Part shown: positions 22,500 to 33,258 of the stretch, piece after piece
Layout of the letters: each line of letters opens with the position of its first letter
Position numbering within the stretch: position 1 is the stretch's first letter
From: Argyresthia goedartella
Taxonomy: Eukaryota; Arthropoda; Insecta; Lepidoptera; Argyresthiidae
NCBI GenBank assembly: GCA_949825045.1
Contig: OX463812.1
Coordinates: 2,898,661-2,962,660 of the forward strand
Length of the DNA: 64,000 bases
Direction: 5' to 3'
The notes under the pieces: model-generated
What the model was told of the DNA's origin: nothing
The model's database searches: none
Seen by the model: the letters and a program-made list of their open reading frames with translations, nothing else
Made by a program: the position numbers and the translations under genes

Positions 22500-23240
22500 T
22501 AAAAATCGTTTAAGTGCGGGTCAGAATCGCACACGAAGGGTTCCGTACCGTCATACAAGAAAACTTATCCACTAAAAAAAATAAAACAAAAGCAGAACAA
22601 TATTATGTCTGGACGTGAATTCGAATCCAGACCCTTGAGATTGCGAAACCGAAATCAAACAAATTGCGTCAACACAACAGCGTTTCATAGCCGTGAAAGC
22701 TACGATCATGTTTGAATCATGTTATGCTTTTTTATATCGTGTGGGGTGTTAAGACACGCCTCGTGTATGGGCTGACCATATTATTAATACAATCTCGTTG
22801 GGTTCATTATTTGTTGCTGTGGCGGCAAGAGAAATTTCAACTCTACGTTTACGTTCATGAGATACTGCCCGCTGTTGGATGGACGGACAGACAGCGGAGG
22901 CTTTGTAATAGAGTCCCGTTTGGCACCCTTCGGGTACCGAACCCTAAAAATGAATCCCAAAATATTTTGAAGAGCGCATATCTCGCAACCGGCTGGTCAG
23001 ATTTTGCTGAACTTTTATTAAAACTTTCGTTGAAGTCTCAGAATGGTTCTGAGAGGTAACGGAGGGAAATATTTGGAAATCACTAGGGAACCGCCGAAAA
23101 ATCGAAAGAGTAATAAGCATTATTCATGAGAATTCAAAACGGCGCGGCGGTGGACGTCAGAGGTCGCGCATTCGATCCGAAATTCGAATTTCATATTTTA
23201 TTCCAAAATTCTAAGCGGCCAGCATTCATTGTCATCTCTT
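22500..23240 (-). repeat. Family A mosaic with tRNA-like segments
   Basis: 22505-22560 has the reversed family A end (CACACGAAGGGTTCCGTACC). 22615-22690 contains a reversed tRNA-like block (GAATTCGAATCCAGACCC ... GCGAAACCGA) that also occurs at 60740-60810. 22850-22950 has the reversed other end (GACGGACAGACAGCGGAGGC, TTCGGGTACCGAACCCTAA). Together they suggest one long family A variant with an internal tRNA-like segment. 23120-23190 holds another tRNA-like scrap. Confidence 0.65.
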
Positions 23241-23729
23241 GACGGGTACTATTAGAAATATAAAAGCACGTGTGCAACCCCGCGCCTCGGGCAGTTAGCA
23301 GAAAATGTTTCCACAGTTTGAAATTCCCAGCACGTAATCCTGAAAGACAGATCCAATCAGTTCATCAAAGTGGTCGCCAGGGCCCCTACTTTATCTGGAA
23401 GGCTGTACGCTGCTGACTCGCTAGGGCGTCCACAATGCTGCTCGTCGTCACGTGCCAACATATCGACTATTGTATTGTCTCCAGCACAATGCCACTCGTC
23501 ACAATAGAGCCATGTATGGACGAGATTCGCATGTGCGCCGCATATCACTGCGATGGCGTATGAGATTGCGATGTTCGACTGGCAGGGGAATCTGATATTA
23601 GTTGCTAAAATAGTTGTCAAATTGCTGTAGTTACAGGGTCAGCAATAGGTGCTGGAACGGAAAGTAGAAGGCTTTATGAGTACGCTGGGTATAGAATGTC
23701 AGATATCATACATTTCAATTCAACAAAGA
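23241..23729. other. Intron sequence, no feature recognised
   Basis: An 87-codon minus-strand frame (23620-23357) has no domain or splice context. Confidence 0.4.
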
Positions 23730-23960
23730 AACAAAAATTTTTAGGGTCCGAAGGGTGCCAAACAGGAGCCTATTACTAAGCCTCCGCTGTCCGTCTGTCT
23801 GTCCGTCTGTCCGTCCGTCCGTCCGTCCGTCACAGGGCTCTATCGGAAATAAGTAGAGAGCTGACATTTGCACAGAATGTGCATTTCTGTTGCCGCAACA
23901 GCAACAAATAATGAAAGATACCGATTTTCAGGAATTAAAAAAAGTACCAATAGAAGAAAT
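23730..23960 (+). repeat. Family A 5' part with GTCC/GTCT microsatellite
   Basis: TTTAGGGTCCGAAGGGTGCC, CCTCCGCTGTCCGTCTGTCTG with an expanded CCGT run (23787-23830), then the 'ttgccgcaacagcaacaaat' block. Confidence 0.75.
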
Positions 23961-24179
23961 TATTGGTATGGCTATTTTCTTAGCCATTTTGTTTAATTTG
24001 TTTATCGGTGAAAAATGTACTCTCCCGATTTTATCGGAAAAAAATAATAATTACAGGTATTGAGTTTTGTGCTTAGTTATTTGGCATTATATGATTAATA
24101 ATTGCTGATTCGAATTATGATAAATTATATTAAGTTTTTTTATCATATTTGATTTTATTTCTGTAAATAAGTTAATAAA

Positions 24180-24443
24180 TTTCAATCCACTTCCTGTTTC
24201 AATGAGCAAAGAGTTTCGTTAACATACATCGTTTATTACCTACATACTACATACACAAAACTATTTTTCAATATTTCGATGTACGGCCTGGCATGTAGTC
24301 CTACCTAGTATTTAATTTTTTATTATTAAAAATTAAATAGGTATATGTATGTACTCGTACAAAAGACGGTCGTTTTACGTTTTTCCGTGTACAATGGTAT
24401 GGACCCCTTTGTGTGCGGGTCCGATGTCCTACTCGCACTTGAC
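24180..24443 (+). repeat. Family A variant (inverse of 1199-1440)
   Basis: Contains CACTTCCTGTTTCAATGAGC, a CCTAGTATTTAATTTTT / AAAAATTAAATAGG hairpin at 24303-24341, and CTCGCACTTGACCGG at the end. Confidence 0.75.
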
Positions 24444-24461
24444 CGGTTTTATTATTCATGT

Positions 24462-24604
24462 CGTGGGAATCAGAAACAGCGACATCACACATATATAAAC
24501 ATCCAAGACCTGTTTTTTTTCTTTTATTCCCAGCCGGGGATCGAACCCGCGACCTCTCTCTCGCATGGTAGGCAGAGCCACAACCGCAGCGCCACAGAAG
24601 CCGC
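24462..24604 (-). mobile_element. tRNA-derived SINE-2 copy
   Basis: Reversed SINE-2: GTCGTGGGAATCAGAAACAG, CAGCCGGGGATCGAACCCGC (reverse B-box) and CAACCGCAGCGCCACAGAAG. Inserted between two family A copies. Confidence 0.8.
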
Positions 24605-24634
24605 ATCTCCTCGAAAACATAAAGATCTCCTTTT

Positions 24635-25032
24635 TAGGGTTCCGTACCCAACGGGTAAGAACGGAACCCTATTACTAAGACTTCGCTGTCCGTCCGTCTG
24701 TCACCAGGCTGTATCTCAAGAACCTAGCTAGCTAGAGAGTTGAAATTTTCACAGATTATGTATTTCTGTTGCCGCTATAACAACAAATACTAAAAAACAG
24801 GATAAAAGAAATATTTAAGGGGGCTCCCATACAACAATTCTTTCAATACCACATACAAACTTATGGATGCACCTGGTTACGTACATGGAGTGTGAAAGTA
24901 ACCGCACCAATAACTTTGTAAACAATATTTTGCTGTGTAAAATCCAAACTATTCACTCCACACCATCGCTTCCATTGAACGGTGGTACGGAACCCTTCGT
25001 GCGCGATTTAGACTCGCACTTGATCGGTTTTT
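24635..25032 (+). repeat. Family A, near full-length copy
   Basis: Runs from TAGGGTTCCGTACCCAACGGG through CCGTCCGTCTGTCACCAGGC, TTTCTGTTGCCGCTATAACA and GCTCCCATACAACAATTC to GACTCGCACTTGATCGGTTT, about 400 bp. Used here as the reference copy. Confidence 0.85.
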
Positions 25033-25169
25033 TCAAACTAACGCAAGTTGTTTCATGTGATAGATGATAAGTCAGGAACCTGTGACTGGTCCTTGGAATA
25101 AAACAGACTGGAAGCGCGTTTCAAGTGAAATATGGTATAGAAAAAAAACTGTAATTTAGTTGTGTGACA

Positions 25170-26303
25170 GTGTGCGCAGGACGAGGTAATGTACCTACAC
25201 GAACCACACCTACAGATGCAAACTGAACTCTAGCCGCAGCAACCGCACGCGTGTGCGCAGGACGAGGTAATGTACCTACACGAACCACACCTAAAGATGC
25301 AAACTGAACTCTAGCCGCAGCAACCGCACGCGTGTGCGCAGGACGAGGTAATGTACCTACACGAACCACACCTAAAGATGCAAACTGAACTCTAGCCGCA
25401 GCAACCGCACGCGTGTGCGCAGGACGAGGTAATGTACCTACACGAACCACACCTAAAGATGCAAACTGAACTCTAGCCGCAGCAACCGCACGCGTGTGCG
25501 CAGGACGAGGTAATGTACCTACACGAACCACACCTAAAGATGCAAACTGAACTCTAGCCGCAGCAACCGCACGCGTGTGCGCAGGACGAGGTAATGTACC
25601 TACACGAACCACACCTAAAGATGCAAACTGAACTCTAGCCGCAGCAACCGCACGCGTGTGCGCAGGACGAGGTAATGTACCTACACGAACCACACCTAAA
25701 GATGCAAACTGAACTCTAGCCGCAGCAACCGCACGCGTGTGCGCAGGACGAGGTAATGTACCTACACGAACCACACCTAAAGATGCAAACTGAACTCTAG
25801 CCGCAGCAACCGCACGCGTGTGCGCAGGACGAGGTAATGTACCTACACGAACCACACCTAAAGATGCAAACTGAACTCTAGCCGCAGCAACCGCACGCGT
25901 GTGCGCAGGACGAGGTAATGTACCTACACGAACCACACCTAAAGATGCAAACTGAACTCTAGCCGCAGCAACCGCACGCGTGTGCGCAGGACGAGGTAAT
26001 GTACCTACACGAACCACACCTAAAGATGCAAACTGAACTCTAGCCGCAGCAACCGCACGCGTGTGCGCAGGACGAGGTAATGTACCTACACGAACCACAC
26101 CTAAAGATGCAAACTGAACTCTAGCCGCAGCAACCGCACGCGTGTGCGCAGGACGAGGTAATGTACCTACACGAACCACACCTAAAGATGCAAACTGAAC
26201 TCTAGCCGCAGCAACCGCACGCGTGTGCGCAGGACGAGGTAATGTACCTACACGAACCACACCTAAAGATGCAAACTGAACTCTAGCCGCAGCAACCGCA
26301 CGC
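25170..26303. repeat. Satellite: 14 tandem copies of an 81 bp unit
   Basis: The unit begins GTGTGCGCAGGACGAGG. Start points fall every 81 bases from 25170 to 26223. Copies look identical except that the first has CCTACAGATG where the rest have CCTAAAGATG. Since 81 is a multiple of 3 and the frame has no stop, the minus strand is open through the array (27-residue repeat RAVAAARVQFASLGVV...). I read that frame as a by-product, because its upstream end lies in a SINE. The purity implies recent expansion or homogenisation. Confidence 0.95.
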
Positions 26304-26352
26304 ACACACGCACAATAATGATGGCTTAAAACTACAACAACAACAAACAATC

Positions 26353-26607
26353 GACCCGAATGGCCGAGTCGGCAGTGACCCTCCCTACGAAGCCAAGGGT
26401 CCCGGGTTCGAGTCCCGGTGGGGGCAAATATTTGTTTGCTGAGAACGGATGTTTGTAACCTAGTCATGGTTGTTTATCTATCTAAGTATAATATTTATCT
26501 ATATAAGTATGTGTATCGTTGTCTAGTACCCAGAATACAGGAAATCCTAGTTTGGGGCTAGATCAATGTGTGTAAATAGTGTCCAAGGTGTTATTATAAA
26601 ATAAAAA
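26353..26607 (+). mobile_element. tRNA-derived SINE-1 copy
   Basis: Head GACCCGAATGGCCGAGTCGG (A-box-like) and GGGTTCGAGTCCCGGTGGGG (B-box). Body GATGTTTGTAACCTAGTCATG and TAGTTTGGGGCTAGATCAATG, ending GTCCAAGGTGTTATTATAAAAT. Five copies lie in the window. Confidence 0.9.
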
Positions 26608-26958
26608 AACAACAAAGCGTCACGCTTGTTCTCAAACGGAGGCAGAGGCACATTGCCCACTGCCGCAGCTATGGAGATTGAAGGTTTCCTCACGATGTTT
26701 CCTAACTTAAACTTAACAAATCTAAGGATTTTCACAGCTTTCCAAGTGTGCTTAGTACACGTATTTTGTTGCCTCTTCTTTATGGCGGCGGCGCAAAGGG
26801 ATGGCGAATCAAGTCTACAACGCCTTGGAATTATGTATAAATTGTATGTAAGTAATGCGATTAGTGCAAGGAAAGTAGGCGTGACGTGATGGAGCAGGTT
26901 CTGTGCCGCGCCTACGTACAGTCAGGATCATTCCCCTTGCTAATATTACAAGGGAAAT
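26608..26958. other. Intron sequence, no gene recognised
   Basis: An 87-codon frame at 26626-26889 lacks recognisable features or splice context. Confidence 0.35.
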
Positions 26959-26964
26959 ATTAAA

Positions 26965-27187
26965 CTGCACATCAAAAATACTGATTTGCACAGCAAATAT
27001 CCCTTATATTTGCTGTGGTAGCTTAGGTCAAGGGTAAAGGGGGTGAGCGAAGCCGTGTTAGGTTCAACATGTGAGAACAAAAAAAAATACTTTAAACATA
27101 AACTTAAGTAGTCATTAAATATTTAAAACATAAAAAGTGTTTTTGCTGATTCTTTTTTGCTGCGCAAATCAGTATTTTTGATGTGCG
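26965..27187. mobile_element. MITE with about 25 bp TIRs and ATTAAA target duplication
   Basis: TIRs share CACATCAAAAATACTGATTT in inverted form at both ends. ATTAAA flanks both sides (26959-26964 and 27188-27193); within it a TTAA duplication would fit a piggyBac-like origin, which I cannot settle. A perfect 12 bp-arm hairpin (CACAGCAAATAT) and the module-M core (GTAGCTTAGGTCAAGGGTAA) lie inside. No coding sequence. Confidence 0.82.
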
Positions 27188-27199
27188 ATTAAATACTCG

Positions 27200-27300
27200 C
27201 CATATTATAAATGTAAAAGTTTACGAGTTTGTGTGCGTTGGATGATTGTTACTCAATCAAGCGAAAGCGGCTGCATATTAATCTCAATCAAACCCGGACT
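27200..27300 (+). repeat. Dispersed repeat block (TATTATAAATGTAAAAGTTT type)
   Basis: ATATTATAAATGTAAAAGTTTACG followed by TGTGTGCGTTGGATG is a block common in lepidopteran repeats (known style, not searched). Class unknown. Confidence 0.45.
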
Positions 27301-27785
27301 GGCATACATTAGTACGCGAGCTAGATTCATTAAACAAAGCAACAGTAAAAAGAATGCTTTTATTTAAATGCACTAAAAAGAAGTTTTTTTTAAATCCGTG
27401 TTCTAATGGGTTTCATTCTCATACAGGAGTTGCAGATTCGATTCATAACCATGTACTAATGAGAAAAATAATTTATCTGAAGTATATTATCGGACGTTCA
27501 ATATTTCTTGAACCAGCACATATTTCAATGTTTCGGTTAGATAGATTTATTTCTTCCAATTAATTAATTGAATGTAATTACATTACATATTCATTGCAAA
27601 CCAAGTTTGATTGTTGTACCAGCTAAAATACTAAATAATAATAATTATTTTATATATATCACAAATTTACTAGTGACAATTTCGGAGGCCAATCTCCAAG
27701 CGTGAGAGCAGAGTCTGTCAGGGTCAGGAGGCTGCCGTTATGCAACAACTGCCTCCGGCCAGATCATCAGGCTCGCACTTTTAAC
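27301..27785. other. Intron sequence, no feature recognised
   Basis: A 69-codon frame (27354-27563) with no features; otherwise AT-rich. Confidence 0.35.
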
Positions 27786-27889
27786 TGAGGACTTTGTATG
27801 AGGACTTTGTATCAGGACTTTGTATGAGGACTTTGTATGAGGACTTTGTATGAGGACTTTGTATGAGGACTTTGTATGAGGACTTTGTA
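27786..27889. repeat. 13 bp minisatellite, 8 copies
   Basis: Eight tandem copies of GAGGACTTTGTAT; the third copy begins CAGG. Confidence 0.95.
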
Positions 27890-30101
27890 TGAAGTGCAAC
27901 GGAAACACAATACATCGTTGTGCCGCCATAGGCAAAACACAGATGGAGAAAGCAAGGAAACACCAGTCGATATCCATGCAACGTCGCTATCAACTTTAGC
28001 ACTTCAGATTCAAAACAGAAACTAAGTTTAGTGAGCCCAGATCGTCACATACGTTGGGTCTGGGCTGGTCACCTTCAATAGACGGGTCATATTACGATAT
28101 CTAATCACCAGCAAATACAAACATAACCAAAAGATCATTGATGTCATCAATTGTCAAATTTTCGACCCTATAGATTTGTTGAGTATCGTGGTCATTATGG
28201 CAAAACTATTTCTTCAAAACTTTAGTTGCTCAAAGTGTCATGGAACGAACCATTACCCCAGAATGGCAAAAATACGTGGCAGAGCTACCCCAGCTCAATA
28301 AACTGCGTATAACTAGATGAACATGAGTGTTGGAACCAACATATTTTGAGCTACACACATTCTGTGATTCCTCCCAAGATGTCATGTCACTGTCATGCGA
28401 CAATCGAGCTGAGGTCCACTTGTAATGTGCAAAGATTCGAGTTACAGCACTGAGCCAAGCCAACCAGTTACAATAGCACTGTTAGAATTGCGCGGAGCGT
28501 TCACAGCCGCACGGGTTACTGTAAAGGTTCTAAAGGCATTCCGACTACCTGTGGGTAGATGCATTTTTTGCACAGATTCGTCTTTCGTACTATGTTGGTT
28601 GAAAACAACACCCAATAAACTACAACAATTTGTTAAAGACCGTGTTGCAGAGATTCAGGAGATAACAAAGAGCCACGGGTGGCGCCACATACCCACTGTA
28701 CCGAATCCAGCTGATTTGTTATCACGTGGAGCCAATATCACAGAAATACAGAACTTAGATTTGTGGTGGTCAGGTCCAATTTTATGTTACAGTCAGAACA
28801 AAATTGGCCCAAATCAAACTTTAAACTAACTGTAGATATGCCCAAAACCGTTTCTTGTACAGTAACAACAGAATCCGATGATACAGTATTAAGACAATTC
28901 GAAAAGTTTTCTAAACTACTCAGACTAAAAAGGTCATTAGCGATCGCACTCAGATTTATACACAACAGCCAAAAGCACAACACAAAAATTATAGGTCCAT
29001 TAACTTCTGATGAAATAGAAACAGCATACACATGGTTATTAAAATAGTCTCAAATTCAGTCATTTGAATACTATATATATATACACTCTATGTAGTCGTT
29101 GTCAAAGGGACAAAGTTTACCAAATAAAGATGTTCTTCTGCAATATCACTTTACATAGACGAGACCGGTCTAATCGGGTACGTGGAAGGTTTGAAAATTC
29201 AAAGTTCGATTATAACAAAAAGCATCGAGTTTTGGTTTCATGTAAGCACCCAATTAGCAAACTCATATTCAAAGATGAACATATTCCAATGTTTCATGCT
29301 GCACCTACACCATTACTTGCGTCAGTAAGAGAACGGTTTTGGACATTAGGCGGGTGTAGCGTGGTTCGATGTTGCACACGAATGTCAAAGGTGTTTCCGG
29401 ATAAGGGCTCAAACTATCGACCCTATTATGGGGCAGTTGCCTGGGCAGCATCTAGATCCGGGGTATCTCTTTCTTTGTGTGGACTAGGCGGGTCCTCTGA
29501 CCGCTGCTGACTAGAAGGGACACGGGTTAAGGTTAATAAAAGTTTATGTCGCTGTCTTCGTCTGATTCACCACGAAGGCCATCCATTTAGAATTGGTCAA
29601 CGATATGACTAACAAAGCCACCCTACCTAGGTTAATGAGGCGCCGATCCAAGCAGCTGTCATGTTTTTGCACAACGGTACTCATTGGAGCAAAGAATGAA
29701 AACAATATTTTTTTTAAACAAAACTCATCAGCGCTTTCTGAAAGCATGGCAAATGAAAGCATTTAATTCAATTTCTCCCCGCTTACGCGCCTCATTTTGG
29801 AGGGCTATGGGAGGCGGTAGTGAAGTCTGTTAAATTTCATTTAAATCGAATATTAAGAGAAGCACGCGTCACTTTTGAGGAATTGTACACCGTGTTAGTA
29901 CAAATAGAGTCAATCTTAAATTATCGTCCATTATATCCTATTTCATCTGATCCGAACGATCTCACTCCGTTAAGCCATTAAGGTCATTTCTTGGTTGGAC
30001 GGCCTCTTTCCGCTCTGCCAAGTCCGAGGTTCGAAGACGTCAATACGAACAGGCTGCAACGATCGGAGCGGGTAGAACAATTGCGCCAGCACTTTTGGAT
30101 A

Positions 30102-30489
30102 TGTCACCGTAAGATTTTCAAAACCGTTAGTTGATAAATTAACGTTTTTTTCTCGTTAGTTGGTCAACTCTCGACAGATAGTAAACTGGAGCGTAATGCT
30201 TACTATATGACGCGTTAGTTGATAAACTAACGGTTAAATCCGTTAAATAGTAAACGGGCTTAAACTTGAATTGCAAACAAAATACCAGGGCAAACGCCGC
30301 GGTAGCTAGGTGAAGACTAAAGGGGGCGAGTGCAGCGAAGCCCCCGAATAGTCTTCGTGTTAGGTTAACATGTAAGAACAAAAGAAACGTTAATTCTAAA
30401 CCCTGTCGGTCTGGTTTACTATCTGTCGATAGTCGATCAACTAGCGCTTTAGTTTATCAACTAATGTTTTTGACTATCTTACGGTGACA
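30102..30489. mobile_element. MITE, GTTAGTTGATCAACTAACG family, copy 2 (388 bp)
   Basis: Same TIRs as copy 1 (TGTCACCGTAAGAT / ATCTTACGGTGACA), again flanked by GATA on both sides (30098-30101 and 30490-30493). It interrupts the BEL/Pao integrase C-terminal domain between HFW and the following helix, so it is younger than that insertion. The interior has the module-M core and GCCCCCGAATAGTCTTCGTG. Confidence 0.88.
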
Positions 30490-30755
30490 GATACGATAGC
30501 AGAAGGAGTACTAAAGTACAATTGAAGAGAAAATGGACCTCGTCAAAAGGACTCTTGTAGAAGGGGACCTTGGTGCTGATCAAAGAGGATTACTCACCGG
30601 CGATGAAATGGAGTCTCGACCGCATCCAAGAAGTCATTCCCGGAACAGATGGAGTAGGACGAGTAGCAGATATACTTACAAGCAAAGGCGTAATCAGACA
30701 ACAGGGTATGTCCCTTGCCAGCAGCTGATGACCCAGTAACCAGAAATTCTGTTGA

Positions 30756-30789
30756 AAGCGAGACTTTCAACGCTGTGAAAGTCTCGCTT
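30756..30789. repeat. 13-bp-arm hairpin
   Basis: AAGCGAGACTTTC and its exact reverse complement flank an 8-base loop, near the end of the BEL/Pao relic. Confidence 0.85.
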
Positions 30790-30790
30790 G

Positions 30791-31138
30791 ATGAACATGT
30801 TCAGAATACAGATACTCATACATAAAGTTATAAAGTCTCCAGACATCTTTCAGTCATCCTTCAGCATTTACTATACGATTAAACCATTCAAAATTGGTAC
30901 ATAATACTCCTGCCCACTAGACATTTGCCGTGGAAAGTCACGTGATCAATTTCGCAAATGTCAAACGCATACATTTTCTGAGCGTCTTGAGGCGAGTGAT
31001 AAGATGGCGGATGCAACTTGTCTAGGGGGCTGAACAGAACATTCAGATCTCGTCCTGTTGCCTTCTTATATTGACCATCATAGTTTCTTTTCCTTTAACA
31101 AAAAAATAAAAACAAACATTTACGTACAGGCACATACA
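30791..31138. other. Possible BEL/Pao 3' LTR remnant or spacer
   Basis: Follows the relic pol end; no LTR partner is visible in the window, so assignment is open. It contains an AAGATGGCGGATG motif near 31001. Confidence 0.25.
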
Positions 31139-31310
31139 TTGCTTCTGGCCCCATACCCTGCGTCGTGGGAACCAGAAACAACGACGTCACACACATATAA
31201 AAATGCCAGACCTGGGGATTTTTTTTTTATTCCTAGCCGGGGATCGAACCCGGGACCTCTCGCTTGGTAGGCAGAGCCATAACCGCAGCGCCACAGAGGT
31301 CGTAAATTCC
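31139..31310 (-). mobile_element. tRNA-derived SINE-2 copy
   Basis: Reversed SINE-2: TTCTGGCCCCATACCCTG, GGGAACCAGAAACAACGACG, poly-T, AGCCGGGGATCGAACCCGGG, CCGCAGCGCCACAGAGGTCG. Confidence 0.85.
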
Positions 31311-31325
31311 CCTCCCACAGTGGCA

Positions 31326-31350
31326 TACGTAAATATCTACAGTATTAAAG
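31326..31350 (+). mobile_element. LINE 3'-end scrap
   Basis: TACGTAAATATCTACAGTATTAAAG matches the conserved last bases of the 12657/55212 LINE family, in plus orientation. Confidence 0.5.
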
Positions 31351-32039
31351 AAGTTTTTATTTGATTCTATGCACGGCTGTACTGTGGTGATTCGTTCTTA
31401 TCGCGAGGTACGCTTGTGTGTTTAATCTAGCTTTTATCCTCTATATGTCACTCATTTAGAACAAAAGGTTACCTCTGCTTTTCAAAGGTTATGCCGAAAG
31501 CACATAGGTGACTCTCTCGCTTCTAAAGGCGACACAAAACAATGAAAAGGCTACATTAATCATGTAAGTATAGTTACCAAGAACGACCAAATGACCTTTC
31601 TCAAGTGAAATCTAATTACATGCCGACCTACACTATTTCATAGTTAACAGTATATTGAGAATTCCATTCGTCCTTTATCAAATTATGTTCATGCACGAAC
31701 ATTAGTGCTGAATTTCAGCTTTTATAACCTAATTTAAGTACATATTCGAGTGAAACTTCGCTCTGGTGCTTTCTCTGTAATTCTCTGGAAACTGTACCAG
31801 TTTTGATGTAAGTGTACGAGTATTTGCCTACTTGACATGTGGAGAGTGTAATGGAGAAAATTTAATGGATTAGTTTTGTACGTGGAGATGTGTGTTCAGC
31901 CCACTTTATTTACTCACTGAAATAGACTGTAATTTCGTAATTTCTTGTGCTACTCATACATATACATGTAGCATGTACTTATAACTTGTAATAGAAACAT
32001 AATGTACAATATAAAAAGGAGAGCTGATCTCTAACAAGA
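31351..32039. other. Intron sequence, no feature recognised
   Basis: AT-rich; nothing recognised. Confidence 0.4.
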
Positions 32040-32335
32040 GATTTGTTTCAGCAAATAACAAAAATCAAACTAAAAAGGAAGGAAAATACGAAGGATATAA
32101 TTATAGGAGGTGATATCAATATAAATATACTTGAAAATTCTCCTGATCTACTTAATCTAATGAAAGCATAAAACCTAACCAAATTAATAAACAAACCAAC
32201 TCGAATAACTAGCTCATCTTCAACATGCAATGATCTTATATTTACAAATATCCACAATAGCACATCTAGAGTTGAATATTTAGGACTGTCAGATCATAGG
32301 GCAACTGAAATAAAAAATAAATGCTGAAGAACTGC
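32040..32335 (+). pseudogene. LINE endonuclease relic
   Basis: The plus strand reads DIIIGGDININILENSPD, then after one stop LINKPTRITSSSTCNDLIFT, and YLGLSDHRAT. These are the GDFN, TR-x-TRIT...SxxDLIxTN and LSDHxA motifs of the APE-type endonuclease of CR1/jockey-type LINEs. One TAA interrupts it and the element ends soon after in a run of hairpins. Confidence 0.85.
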
Positions 32336-32343
32336 AAGGTTAT

Positions 32344-32408
32344 GTACCGAAAACGTGGTTTTTATAAACCACGTTTTTGGTACGTAACGTTACGTACAAC
32401 GTACGTTG
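32344..32408. repeat. Three adjoining palindromes
   Basis: An 18-base-arm hairpin at 32344-32383 (one G/T mismatch, TTAT loop) is followed by the perfect palindromes TACGTAACGTTACGTA (32381-32396) and CAACGTACGTTG (32397-32408). Confidence 0.9.
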
Positions 32409-32612
32409 TTTATACAAACGAATATTCTCAGAAAATAAAATAACAGACGTTCGATTAAAGAATAAATAAGGAACACAAACTGGGAAAGCTCAATAAATGA
32501 AGACAAAAGCATCAACGAGAATTTCGAAAGTTTACATACATAGGTTAATACAAACCGCCCTTAACAAAACAAGTCAGCTAATTAAATGTCGCTAATTAAC
32601 TAAACTTAAATT

Positions 32613-32658
32613 AAATAAACTTATAACAAGTATACAATTACTTGTTATAAGTTTATTT
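32613..32658. repeat. Perfect 20-bp-arm hairpin
   Basis: Arms 32613-32632 and 32639-32658 are exact reverse complements, with loop TACAAT. Confidence 0.95.
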
Positions 32659-32855
32659 GAGTACAAACACAAAAAAATATTTCTACTAAAAAAAATGTTC
32701 ACGATAAAAACTCAAGAAATAAAGAAAACTATTTTTACCACACTCAAGAATTAAAATGTTAAACTGCAGTCCTATCACATGGCAATTAATTAGTAGTTTA
32801 TGTAACTGCTACATAATGGAGGGCATTAATATTTTTTTTGTAAAGGAAAAAGGAA

Positions 32856-32914
32856 GGTCTTATAAATCTAAAAACCGTATATTTGTAATATACGGTTTTT
32901 AGATTTATAAGACC
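32856..32914. repeat. Perfect 28-bp-arm hairpin
   Basis: Arms 32856-32883 and 32887-32914 are exact reverse complements, with loop TGT. Confidence 0.95.
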
Positions 32915-33009
32915 GTGCTTCGTGCCAACTTTCGGGATTCTAGGTCAACGAGAAGTATCCTATAGGTTTTGATTCCCTTGCGAGTATCAAGCAAATTCAG
33001 CAAAATTGT

Positions 33010-33258
33010 GACATCCTTATAATAATAATACCTTGGACACTATTGATCTAGCCCCAAACTAGGATGTCCTGTATTTTGGTTACTAGACAACGATACATAT
33101 ACTGATACAGATAAATATTATACTTAGATAGATAAACAACCATGACTAGGGTACAAATATCCGTTCTCATCAAACAAATATTTGCCCCCACCGGGACTCG
33201 AACCCGGGACCCTTGGCTTCGTAGGTAGGGTCACTGCCGACTCAGCCATTTGGGTTGT
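33010..33258 (-). mobile_element. tRNA-derived SINE-1 copy
   Basis: Reversed SINE-1: ATAATAATACCTTGGACAC, GATCTAGCCCCAAACTAGGA, CACCGGGACTCGAACCCGGG and GCCGACTCAGCCATTTGGG. Confidence 0.9.

Larger units (their letters stand above)
28025..30790 (+). pseudogene. BEL/Pao retrotransposon pol relic
   Basis: The plus strand reads, across stops and shifts, the following pol parts in order. 28025-28440 is the RT end and connection (SSIVKFSTL zone, then ERTITPEWQKYVAELPQLN, PTYFELHTFCDSSQD). 28460-28760 is RNase H (LELRGAFTAARVTVKVLKAF, CTDSSFVLCWLKTTPNKL, IPTVPNPADLLSRG). 28850-29050 is the pre-integrase linker (FSKLLRLKRSLAIALRFIHN). 29160-29470 is the integrase zinc region and core start. 29780-30097 is the integrase end ([32 protein letters not shown]). 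After a MITE at 30102-30489 the C-terminal domain resumes at 30494-30720 (LVLIKEDYSPAMKWSLDRIQ). Gag and LTRs were not recognised. Order and motifs are typical of BEL/Pao. Confidence 0.85.

Noticed and set aside
25170..26303. CRISPR-like array
   Set aside because: Units are contiguous with no unique spacers, and the genome is animal.
26353..26430. Functional tRNA gene (also at 33180, 39842, 42585 and 61080)
   Set aside because: The heads have A- and B-box-like sequence but continue into shared SINE bodies with ATT tails; no separate mature tRNA end or terminator was seen.
25121..26467. 448-codon open frame with a 27-residue repeat as a protein gene
   Set aside because: The frame exists because an 81 bp satellite without stops is repeated; its start lies in a SINE and there is no splice or promoter context.
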